From contig NZ_JAJNEC010000005.1 of assembly GCF_021044425.1 (NCBI RefSeq), positions 186,001 to 250,000 of the forward strand: DNA of 64,000 nucleotides, written 5' to 3'. The position numbers and the translations under genes are program-made. The notes under the pieces are model-generated. The model searched no databases. It was not told the origin of the DNA and saw only the letters and a list, made by a program, of their open reading frames with translations. This document shows, in pieces, positions 44,801 to 51,500 of the stretch (position 1 is the stretch's first letter; each line of letters begins with the position of its first letter). This DNA comes from Niabella pedocola. GTDB taxonomy: Bacteria > Bacteroidota > Bacteroidia > Chitinophagales > Chitinophagaceae.

Positions 44801-44958
44801 GGATTTTGCAGGTCCACGATCCTTACAGAAGCACCCGAAAGCGGCTCGCCTCCCTGGCTCAATACCAATCCCCGCACTTCAGCATTGCCTTGTGCCATGC
44901 CCTGCAGGGAGCAAAGGAACATCAGTGCGATTAAAACGAGATAAAATTTTGACTGCAT
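41854..44958 (-). CDS. SusC/RagA family TonB-dependent receptor
   Basis: The outer-membrane glycan importer, about 1034 residues from ATG 44958 (signal MQSKFYLVLIALMFLCSLQGMAQ; an ATG at 44997 is less likely). A carboxypeptidase-regulatory-like domain follows at once (EVRGLVLSQGGEPLSGASVRI), then the TonB box region (MDEVVVVGYGTQRRVNVIGA), plug domain (ALTGQMPGVTVIQRSGQPGG, IRIRGVSSFGANPDALVLIDG) and barrel, closing with TFSRYPKGWDPE...FTLGVNVNF. No STN signalling domain is present before the regulatory domain, although an ECF sigma/FecR pair lies just upstream. The partner is the adjacent SusD. Confidence 0.95.
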   Translation of the reverse strand: MQSKFYLVLIALMFLCSLQGMAQGNAEVRGLVLSQGGEPLSGASVRIVDLQNPASVAHQVTDAKGGFIVRMVYGHSYDLYFSYVGYRDDSLMHFSLNAGEKSSIMMRLAALPGQMDEVVVVGYGTQRRVNVIGAISQVNAKDLNNRAVTQATQALTGQMPGVTVIQRSGQPGGGSAGTIRIRGVSSFGANPDALVLIDGIPGQLSNIDPNDISSISVLKDAASAAIYGSRAANGVILVTTKSGQGMNGKIKIGYNGYIGTQRATQYPEFVHSWEYAQARNEATPGTYTEEEIQKFRDGSDPDRYPDVNYIDLMFKNGTLQTGHNLSVANKTGNTDYLLSLGYLYQNGIVARNDYQRYNLRFNMTNRLAEKLKLSTRLAATQELNNQPAPSATQDFNDMLTGISQVVRIPATFPYLLSNGDFGTGLANKGTPYTYLNNESFFDSKWTNLAGNLRLDWEIVHGLTLSGIGGYTNGSNWSRRFLSNQVLNASVKLGPGNLTQNNEEVEYKTLQQLLEYKNTFGRHAVNILLGHTYEYNGDRVSSNFRNGYVSNSLTELNAGDPGTQTNSGNKTEWAMDSYFGRLQYNYATRYLAEVTVRRDGSSRFPPTLRYADFPGYALGWRISEEPFFKQHVPWINELKLRASYGTLGNQNIGNYPWQLVLALGGNYSYPFGNTIAAGSILTTLTDTTLHWESTRTKDIALEGTALNGRLSFSAAYFDRYGYDILANPGSSYSAVLGFGVGTINAGKLSNKGWEFELGYNETRNKFTYGMRANLSVIRNKVLDLGPGLNIPQPNGLVGNGSSRFLGYPIDLYYGYRADGLFIDQADIDGYANQTAINPKPKPGDIRYKDISGPDGKPDGKVDATYDRAILGTNIPRYTYGIAINAGYAGVDFSALLQGVSGVNGRLTNYAGYAMYQNGNIQRWQLDGRWTAQHPDRNARYPRMEEIANTGTPNTLLSDFWLLNGSYLRIKNIQLGYTLGDKSLKWMGIQSLRVFAAAENLATFSRYPKGWDPEINTAGDYYPILANFTLGVNVNF

Positions 44959-45102
44959 AGTTACCTGTCTTTTATATTCAATAAAATAGTTGTTCAAAAC
45001 GCATGCGCTTTTTGTTCGTCCCTGTTCAGCACAGCGACGCTGCCGGAAAATATAAACGGAATGCTCCTGTAAGGGGATGGCAGTTATCCGTATGACCCAG
45101 GG

Positions 45103-46173
45103 TCAATCGTTTTTCTCTATTGTAATTTGGTTTTCTTTTTGTTGATACCGCAATCCGTTCAACTGGCAAAGTTGTTCCAGTAAAACATCCAGCGAATCAT
45201 TATACATAATCGTTCCTGTAAACAAGTAGTCTCCGATCTCTTTTGTTTTTAATACAATCGTTCTATGATACCGTTGTTCGATCCGGTCAAATACCCGGCG
45301 CAACGATTCCCGGTTAAACGAATATGCTGCATTTCCCCACACCACTGCTCCCTGGGCGTCTGTTAACTGCCTGCGGGCCGTTGGAGTTGTTTTATGAGCC
45401 ATCATCCTGGCGGCATCGCTCCGGGCAGGCCGTATCACCTGTGCCACTCCGTTCCTGCGGTTTACCAGCACGCCTTCCCCCGGTATCAGGATCACGGGTT
45501 GCAGTATTGCGGAATGGTCCAGATCGCGCACGGCTATTTTTCCCTCTACCAGGTTCACCTGTATCGTTGCCTGTTGCCGGTTTTCCTGCACCCAAAACTC
45601 GGTACCCAGTGCCCGCACTCGTATGCCGTTTGCTTCTACAAGAAAGGGATGCAGGGAATCTTTTGCTACTTTAAAATAAGCGGTTCCCGTTAAGCACAAT
45701 TGCCGCTGCTCCTTAAATGTACCCGCGTACTCCACCCGGCTGCCGGGTTGCAACCGCAGCACCGATCCATCGGGTAACCGCAGTTCCTTTTCCTTTCCGG
45801 AAGGATTTTCAATAACCGTAATTTCAAGTTCTGTGTAGCGGCTTCCCCGCTGGCCACCCAGAACATTCAACAACGCATATCCTGCCAAAACCAGTGCCAG
45901 TACGGCTGCTGCTGCCAGCACCCTTTGTAAATAGCGCGTTTTTTTCTCCCTGTTTATACCCTTTTGTACAGCCATCCACATTGCCGTCCTCCATCGTTCC
46001 TCCAGTTGCTGTGTTTCCGGCATATTCCTGAATGCGGCATCCGGAACATAGTGCTGTAATACTTCGGGATGCGCTTTAAGAAATGCCGTTACTTTTTCAG
46101 CCTCTGCCTCGTCCGATTGGTTTTCGAAGAACCGCTCCACCATCTCCTTTGTGACAGCATTATCCATTTTCAT
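45103..46173 (-). CDS. FecR family anti-sigma factor
   Basis: A 356-residue inner-membrane regulator of the ECF sigma factor next to it. A cytoplasmic N-terminal part (ERFFENQSDEAEAEKVTAFLKAHPEV) is followed by a membrane span (about 85-106, VLAAAAVLALVLAGYALLNV), the FecR domain (RLPDGSVLRLQPGSRVEYAGTF, GTAYFKVAKDSLHPFLVEANG, VRALGTEFWV), and a C-terminal DUF4974 domain (FNRESLRRVFDRIEQRYHRTI to ENQITIEKND). It normally relays receptor occupancy to the sigma factor. The sigma gene is 47 bp upstream; susC is 144 bp downstream. Confidence 0.93.
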   Translation of the reverse strand: MKMDNAVTKEMVERFFENQSDEAEAEKVTAFLKAHPEVLQHYVPDAAFRNMPETQQLEERWRTAMWMAVQKGINREKKTRYLQRVLAAAAVLALVLAGYALLNVLGGQRGSRYTELEITVIENPSGKEKELRLPDGSVLRLQPGSRVEYAGTFKEQRQLCLTGTAYFKVAKDSLHPFLVEANGIRVRALGTEFWVQENRQQATIQVNLVEGKIAVRDLDHSAILQPVILIPGEGVLVNRRNGVAQVIRPARSDAARMMAHKTTPTARRQLTDAQGAVVWGNAAYSFNRESLRRVFDRIEQRYHRTIVLKTKEIGDYLFTGTIMYNDSLDVLLEQLCQLNGLRYQQKENQITIEKND

Positions 46174-46220
46174 TTAGTATAACGTTTGTAAATAAAAAAT
46201 CCCCTAGCGGTGCAAAAAAA

Positions 46221-46739
46221 TTATAAAAAAAAGATTACGGTGGTCAGCATCCTGCGCAATTGCTTCAGTGCCTGCCGTACGTGGTTATCTACCGTTTTAA
46301 CCGACAGGTTCATTAAAACAGCAATTTCTTTATAGGAATAGCCCTCCAGATGTTTTAAGCGGATCACTTTACGGCGCATAGCCGGCAATCGCTGGATAGC
46401 AAGGTGCAGGTTTTCATGATCCGGCAATACCGGCGGGGATTGTGTATAAAATGCTTCGGCTACGGCCTGGCGTTTCCGTTGCGTGGCTGCTTTACGCAAC
46501 CAATCGATAAATACCAGCCGGGCGTTCTGAAACAGCATGGTTTCTAATGCGTGTGCATCAGAGAGTCCGGAACGGTACTGCCACATTTTAATAAATGTCT
46601 GTTGGGTAAGGTCTGCCGCGTCGGCCTCGTTTCCGTTTTTTTTTAGAAACAGAAAAAAAACACGCTCCGACCAAAGCTCATAGAACGCTTCGAACGCTTT
46701 TTGGTTCCCTTCCCTGATATCCTGTACCTGGTTCAACAT
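46221..46739 (-). CDS. ECF RNA polymerase sigma factor
   Basis: A 172-residue sigma-70 family factor of the ECF class. Region 2 is visible as AFEAFYELWSERVFFLFLKKNGNEADAADLTQQTFIKMWQYR, and region 4 as LPAMRRKVIRLKHLEGYSYKEIAVLMNLSVKTVDNHVRQALKQLRR. It presumably drives the susC-susD-sulfatase genes when released from the neighbouring FecR protein. It is the first gene of the minus-strand block. Confidence 0.95.
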   Translation of the reverse strand: MLNQVQDIREGNQKAFEAFYELWSERVFFLFLKKNGNEADAADLTQQTFIKMWQYRSGLSDAHALETMLFQNARLVFIDWLRKAATQRKRQAVAEAFYTQSPPVLPDHENLHLAIQRLPAMRRKVIRLKHLEGYSYKEIAVLMNLSVKTVDNHVRQALKQLRRMLTTVIFFL

Positions 46740-47150
46740 ATATAATTACAACAAACAAAAATCCCAGCTGCGAACGGGGCAGCCAATAGCCGCCTTCCTG
46801 TTTCCATTACGCCGTCCTCCATATAATAGCCATCACCCGCCCGGCATTCCCCGGTATTTGAAGGCATTCTTACGTACGGATCTTTTTAAACAAGTAGCGC
46901 TGGCAAACACTGGTACAAAGTAAATTTAAAATATTGAGAGTACCGAAGGCTGTACAAAAAAAACAGTACTGCTGCGCATTCGTTTGCACAAACGGCACTA
47001 ACAACCATCTTGCTTTTTACAAATGCGTTACCTTCGCACCTGCTTGTTCCATTTTGTAAACAGCTGATCCCCGCGGGCTGATTCCAGGAGCGCGATATCA
47101 AATACAATTACAAAACCATCCTGGCAGCCGCCAGTAAAATACAGATCATT
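46740..47150. other. Divergent regulatory region between the sigma factor and the second sulfatase
   Basis: About 410 bp. On the plus strand a TACCTTCG box at 47029-47036 (one mismatch from TAnnTTTG) with a TTG at 47010-47012 may serve the sulfatase. On the minus strand GATTTTTG near 46757-46764 may serve the sigma gene. The remaining short frames do not look coding. Confidence 0.4.
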
Positions 47151-48647
47151 GTGAAAAAAATACTGCTCATTATTACCGGGCTCTTTATACACGTTGCCGC
47201 CATTATTGCCCAACAAAAACCCAATGTCATTTACATTTATGCCGATGATATGGGCTATGGCGAGTTGGGCTGCTACGGGCAACAAAAAATAAAAACGCCG
47301 CACCTGGATCAGCTGGCCGCCGAGGGCATGCGGTTTACCCAACACTACTCCGGTACGCCGGTATGCGCGCCAGCACGTTGTATGCTGATGACCGGGAAAA
47401 ACGGCGGGCACTCCTATATAAGAGGCAACTATGAACTGGGAGGCTTCCCAGACAGTTTGGAAGGCGGTCAGATGCCGTTGCCCGAAGGCAGTTTTACCCT
47501 GGGGCATCTTTTTAAAAATGCCGGTTATGCAACGGCGGTCATCGGAAAATGGGGATTGGGATCGGGCAACACTACAGGGCATCCACTGTCACAGGGCTTT
47601 GATTATTTTTACGGATACCTCGATCAGAAACAGTCGCATAATTACTATCCCACCCATCTTTGGGAAAATCATTCCTGGGATACGCTGAATAACCCCAATA
47701 TCTGGGTACACCGGCAACTCGACCCGCAAACTGCTACCGACAGCGATTTCGATTATTTCAAGGGCAATGTATACTCAATTGATAAAATGACGGAGAAGGC
47801 GCTGGCTTTTATCCGCACACACCGGCAACAACCTTTTTTCCTTTACCTGCCCTATACCATTCCGCATGTGTCGCTACAGGTACCGGAAAAATATATTAAC
47901 ATGTACAAGGGCCAGTTTGATGAAAAACCCTATTACGGACAAAATGGCTATGCCGCATCCAAATACCCGTTATCCACGTATGCCGGCATGATCACCTGCC
48001 TCGACGATCAGGTAGGTCTTATTATGAATGAGATCAAAAAGCTGGGACTGGATCAAAATACCATGATCCTGTTTTCGAGTGATAACGGAGCTACTTTTAA
48101 CGGTGGGGTTGACGCTGCTTTCTTCAACAGTGTACAGGGATTACGCGGTCTGAAAATGGACATTTACGAGGGCGGCTTCAGGGAACCTTTTATCGCCCGC
48201 TGGCCAAAAAAAATTCCTGCAGGCAAAACCAGTTCCCTGCTTTCCGTACAATACGATATGATGCCCACTTTTGCAGCGCTTACCCAACAACGGCTGACAC
48301 ATCCCGTTGACGGCATCTCTCTTTTACCCGAGTTGTTGGGTAAGGGAACGCAGCAACCGCATCCGTATCTTTATTTTGAATATCCTGAAAAAGGAGGCCA
48401 GGTAGCCGTTCGCATCGGAAAATGGAAAGGTGTACGCACGGGTGTGCAGAAAGATAAAAAAGCACCCTGGCAACTTTACAACCTGGAAACGGATCTTCAT
48501 GAAAGAGAAAATATCGCCGCTCAGCATCCCGGTATTGTTCAGCAAATGCAGGCCATTGCATTAAAGGAACACCAGCATCCGCATATAAAGGAATGGGAAT
48601 TTATAGATCCCAAATTCGAGAAAGCTACAGAGGCACTGAAGCACTGA
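47151..48647 (+). CDS. Secreted sulfatase (type I), second copy
   Basis: A 498-residue exported sulfatase; GTG start at 47151 gives the signal peptide MKKILLIITGLFIHVAAIIAQ. The active site reads CAPAR with Cys72 as formylglycine precursor and Ala in place of the usual Ser at position four; metal ligands Asp32-Asp33 (YADDMGYGE) and FSSDNGAT are present. It is clearly a different subfamily from the 38611 enzyme (long DQKQSHNYYPTHLWEN insert). It diverges from the sigma-FecR-SusCD-sulfatase block and is likely part of the same sulfated-glycan locus. Its stop codon lies exactly at the edge of a tandem repeat array. Confidence 0.92.
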   Translation: MKKILLIITGLFIHVAAIIAQQKPNVIYIYADDMGYGELGCYGQQKIKTPHLDQLAAEGMRFTQHYSGTPVCAPARCMLMTGKNGGHSYIRGNYELGGFPDSLEGGQMPLPEGSFTLGHLFKNAGYATAVIGKWGLGSGNTTGHPLSQGFDYFYGYLDQKQSHNYYPTHLWENHSWDTLNNPNIWVHRQLDPQTATDSDFDYFKGNVYSIDKMTEKALAFIRTHRQQPFFLYLPYTIPHVSLQVPEKYINMYKGQFDEKPYYGQNGYAASKYPLSTYAGMITCLDDQVGLIMNEIKKLGLDQNTMILFSSDNGATFNGGVDAAFFNSVQGLRGLKMDIYEGGFREPFIARWPKKIPAGKTSSLLSVQYDMMPTFAALTQQRLTHPVDGISLLPELLGKGTQQPHPYLYFEYPEKGGQVAVRIGKWKGVRTGVQKDKKAPWQLYNLETDLHERENIAAQHPGIVQQMQAIALKEHQHPHIKEWEFIDPKFEKATEALKH

Positions 48648-49114
48648 AGTTTTATATCCCTTGCAGTTTAGATTCTTTAACGCAACGTACGCGAAGTCTC
48701 CGCAATGGTCGCAATGAAAACAGGATACATTATCGTTATAAACCGCTTTGCGAACTTCGCGAAAATCGTGCGAGCCTGGCGGTTAAATTGCTATTGAAAC
48801 GGTGAAGTTTTATCTCCCTGCGGTTTAGTTTTTTAACGCAAGGGACGCGAAGTATCCGCAATGGCGCAATGAAAACAGGATACATTATCGTTATAAACCG
48901 CTTTGCGAACTTCGCGAAAAACCTTGCGAGCCTGGCGGTTAAATTGCCATTGAAACGCTGAAGTTTTATATCCCCTGCGGTTTAGTTTTTTAACGCAAGG
49001 GACACAAAGTATCCGCAATGGCGCAATGAAAACAGGATACATTATCGTTATAAACCGCTTTGCGAACTTCGCGAAAAACCTTGCGAGCCTGGCGGTTAAA
49101 TGTAGTTGTTCAGT
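48645..49114. repeat. Tandem array of three intergenic repeats, period about 157 bp
   Basis: Three units begin with TGAAGTTTTAT at 48645, 48803 and 48959 (spacings 158 and 156). Each has TTTAACGCAAGGGACGCGAA near its left, GAAAACAGGATACATTATCG in the middle, and TTGCGAGCCTGGCGGTTAAA at its right. The left and right ends are inverted relatives of one another (TTTAAC.GC both ways), so each unit is a large imperfect palindrome. The first unit starts on the sulfatase stop codon; the third is cut short near 49100. Confidence 0.9.
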
Positions 49115-49139
49115 GTTTCTGCGCTTCAGTGGCATCCAT

Positions 49140-49164
49140 AAAAAAAGCCACCGTTACCGGCGGC
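49140..49164 (-). terminator. Terminator of pckA
   Basis: On the minus strand GCCGCCG (49164-49158) pairs with CGGTGGC (49153-49147) and is followed by seven T residues (49146-49140), about 30 bp past the pckA stop. Confidence 0.8.
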
Positions 49165-49192
49165 CCTTCATAAAACAAACACAAAAGTCACC

Positions 49193-50797
49193 TTATAGTT
49201 TAGGTCCGGCGGCTGTTACTTCCGCAGCCACCACCGAAGCCATGTTTTCAAAGTTCCTGATAAACTGACTGGCCAGGTCCCTCGCCTGGGCATCATACAC
49301 CTCCGGTTGCGCCCAGGTCTGGCGCGGGTTTAATATGTTTGAATCCACACCGGGGCAGGTACCCGGTATCATCAGTCCGAAAACGGGTTCCTTATGATAG
49401 ATCACATTGTCCAGGCTCCCGTTCAAAGCCGCGCGTATCAAGGCCCGGGAATCGGCCAGTTTCATCCGGCTTCCGGTACCGTAGGCACCACCCGTCCAAC
49501 CCGTATTCACCATCCAAACCTTTACCCCATGCTGCGCAATGCGGTCGCCCAGCATTGTTGCATAACGTGCCGGATGCAGCGGCAGGAAGGGCGCTCCAAA
49601 ACAGGCGCTGAAAGTGGCCTTGGGCTCGGTAACACCGGCCTCCGTACCCGCCACCTTGGCCGTGTAACCACTGATAAAATAATACAAGGCTTGCTCGCGC
49701 GTGAGCCGGGAAATGGGAGGTAATATGCCATAGGCATCACAGGTTAAAAAGAAGATATTCCGGGGTGCGCCGCCGGTTTCTTCCGGCACACTGTTCTTTA
49801 CAAAATCAATGGGATAGGCAACCCTGGTATTTTCGGTAACAGACGCATCATCAAAATTGATCTGGTCGGTTCCGGGAAAAAACGCAACGTTTTCAACAAG
49901 TGCCCCTTTTCTTACGGCGTGATAGATCTCCGGTTCCTTTTCGCCTGAAAGGCCGATACATTTTGCGTAGCAGCCGCCTTCAAAATTAAACACCCGGTTA
50001 TCATCCCAGCCATGCTCATCATCACCAATCAGTTTCCGGTCAGGATCTGTACTCAGGGTGGTTTTTCCGGTACCACTCAGTCCAAAAAACAGGGCGGTAT
50101 CCCCCTGTGCTCCCAGGTTGGCGGCGCAGTGCATGCTGAGTACATTGCGGGTCTGGGGTAACAGGTAATTCAGTATCGAAAAGATCCCTTTCTTGATCTC
50201 CCCGGTATAAGCGCTGCCGGCGATCAGGATCATTTTATGTTTAAAACTTACCACTGTGGCATTGCCCTGGCGGGTGCCGCAACGTACCGGGTCCAGCTCC
50301 AGTGAAGGTGCAGAAAGAATATGCCAGTCCGGTTCAAAATGTTCCAGTTCTTCTTCAGACGGACGTAAAAAAAGATTGTGCGCAAAAAGATTCATCCAGG
50401 GCAGCTCGTTTACCACCCGGATATTCAACCGGTATTCCGGTACTGCACAGGCATAGGCGTCTCTTACCCACAGCTCGTTCCGGCCATTCAAATAGTTGCG
50501 TACATCCTCCAGTATCCGGTCGAAATACCGCTCGTCAATCGGATTATTAAAGTTCCCCCAATCGATGGTTGTTGCGGTTACTTCATCTTTTACCACAAAT
50601 TTGTCGCGGGGCGAGCGGCCGGTGAACTTGCCGGTGGAGATCACCAGGGCTCCTGTATCATTTAGCCGGCCCTGGTTGTTCATAAGCGTATCTTCTACCA
50701 ACTCGTCGGCGGTCAGCTGGTAATGGATCTCGTTGTTCAGGTTCAGCCCCGCAGCCTTTAGCTGGTTAACGGGGATTTCGAATGGCTTTGTAAGCAT
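49193..50797 (-). CDS. pckA: Phosphoenolpyruvate carboxykinase (ATP)
   Basis: Converts oxaloacetate and ATP to phosphoenolpyruvate, CO2 and ADP, the entry step of gluconeogenesis. From ATG 50797 it has 534 residues, the usual size. The ATP-type P-loop is GLSGTGKTTLS, with metal-binding LIGDDEHGW next, the oxaloacetate site TGRSPRDKFVV near residue 60, and the lid segment VTEPKATFSACFGAPFLPLHP. A -7 box lies 27 bp upstream of this ATG, ruling out the longer frame at 50842. Single gene with its own terminator. Confidence 0.96.
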   Translation of the reverse strand: MLTKPFEIPVNQLKAAGLNLNNEIHYQLTADELVEDTLMNNQGRLNDTGALVISTGKFTGRSPRDKFVVKDEVTATTIDWGNFNNPIDERYFDRILEDVRNYLNGRNELWVRDAYACAVPEYRLNIRVVNELPWMNLFAHNLFLRPSEEELEHFEPDWHILSAPSLELDPVRCGTRQGNATVVSFKHKMILIAGSAYTGEIKKGIFSILNYLLPQTRNVLSMHCAANLGAQGDTALFFGLSGTGKTTLSTDPDRKLIGDDEHGWDDNRVFNFEGGCYAKCIGLSGEKEPEIYHAVRKGALVENVAFFPGTDQINFDDASVTENTRVAYPIDFVKNSVPEETGGAPRNIFFLTCDAYGILPPISRLTREQALYYFISGYTAKVAGTEAGVTEPKATFSACFGAPFLPLHPARYATMLGDRIAQHGVKVWMVNTGWTGGAYGTGSRMKLADSRALIRAALNGSLDNVIYHKEPVFGLMIPGTCPGVDSNILNPRQTWAQPEVYDAQARDLASQFIRNFENMASVVAAEVTAAGPKL

Positions 50798-50823
50798 ATT
50801 GCGTTTAAACTTTGTTGAAACAG

Positions 50824-50831
50824 CAAAAATA
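50824..50831 (-). promoter_or_regulatory. -7 promoter element of pckA
   Basis: On the minus strand the sequence is TATTTTTG, an exact TAnnTTTG match, 26 bp before the pckA ATG. I see no TTG at the expected -33 position. Confidence 0.6.
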
Positions 50832-51022
50832 TAATTTGACAAAATCTAAAAAAAATATATTTTACCCATACATAATTAGAAATTATCAAACCATCAGTGA
50901 ATACAAAAAGGATAATTTCCAACATTCAAGCACAAAGCTAACACATGTTTGCATTTTAGATTGAAACACAAATGCTTAGATGGTTGATTGGCCAGGGGCT
51001 TTTTTCTTTCCTTTTTGTTCCC

Positions 51023-51030
51023 TACCTTTG
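51023..51030 (+). promoter_or_regulatory. -7 promoter element of the metY-metX-hom operon
   Basis: TACCTTTG, an exact TAnnTTTG match, lies about 60 bp upstream of the SAM riboswitch and would start the transcript near 51037. Confidence 0.65.
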
Positions 51031-51089
51031 CGCCGGCCTGTTAAGGGTTATTTTTAGTTCTTTTTCAATTTCCTGCGGTATGCGGGAAC

Positions 51090-51192
51090 CTTATCAAGAA
51101 AGGCAGAGGGTTTGGCCCAATGAAGCCTTGGCAACCTGTTATAAGCGTAACAAGGTGCCAATTCCAGCCGCGCTGATGCGTGGGAAGATAAG
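51090..51192 (+). ncRNA. SAM-I (S-box) riboswitch
   Basis: The S-box core is plain: P1 CTTATC (51090-51095) closes with GATAAG (51187-51192); within it are ATCAAGAAAGGCAGAGGG, TTGGCCCAATGAAGCCTTGG, CAACC and AAGGTGCCAATTCC, the conserved junction and kink-turn segments. It binds S-adenosylmethionine and reduces expression when SAM is plentiful. The terminator at 51228 is the likely expression platform, and the genes controlled are for methionine synthesis. Confidence 0.95.
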
Positions 51193-51227
51193 TCGGATAG
51201 TAGCATATTAACATTCTTAATAGAACA

Positions 51228-51260
51228 GCTCATCTGGTTTATCCGGATGGGCTTTTTTTA
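51228..51260 (+). terminator. Riboswitch-controlled terminator
   Basis: GCTCATCTGG (51228-51237) pairs with CCGGATGGGC (51243-51252) around TTTAT with one G-T pair, followed by seven T residues. It lies 35 bp behind the SAM-I aptamer. Confidence 0.88.
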
Positions 51261-51374
51261 TGCGCCGGCAATCCGCTGCCTGTAATTTTTTTGAATATGA
51301 AACAAAACTCTACTAAATTCGTAGTCTGCATGAAACAAAGCGCAACATATCCCATTTTAAACATTACGCCCGTA

Positions 51375-51404
51375 ATGTGTTGCTGTATTTGTTGTATGCC
51401 TTAA
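51375..51404 (+). CDS. Candidate cysteine-rich leader peptide (MCCCICCMP)
   Basis: A nine-codon frame: ATG TGT TGC TGT ATT TGT TGT, then ATG CCT TAA. Five of nine residues are Cys. It lies between the SAM riboswitch terminator and metY, 96 bp upstream of metY. Its ATG is inside the right arm of the palindrome ACATTACGCCCGTAATGT (51361-51378), and its last codons form a hairpin with the following bases (TATGCC/GGCATA). A weak stem ATACC/GGTGT followed by T residues lies at 51423-51444. These features suggest attenuation by Cys-tRNA supply. Translation is not proven. Confidence 0.55.
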   Translation: MCCCICCMP

Positions 51405-51500
51405 CAGGCATATACTTCTTCCATACCCCCAACAGGTGTTTTTTAACGACCTTTTCATAGTTCAACATCATTTTTCACTTCATTAAATTCATTATTTTTT

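Noticed and set aside
46886..47107. Minus-strand 73-residue frame between sigma factor and sulfatase
   Set aside because: Falls in the divergent regulatory gap and lacks family features.
48833..49135. Minus-strand 100-residue frame in the repeat array
   Set aside because: It is the translation of the tandem repeat itself (repeating FAKFAKRFITIMYPVF-like text) and has no independent support as a protein.
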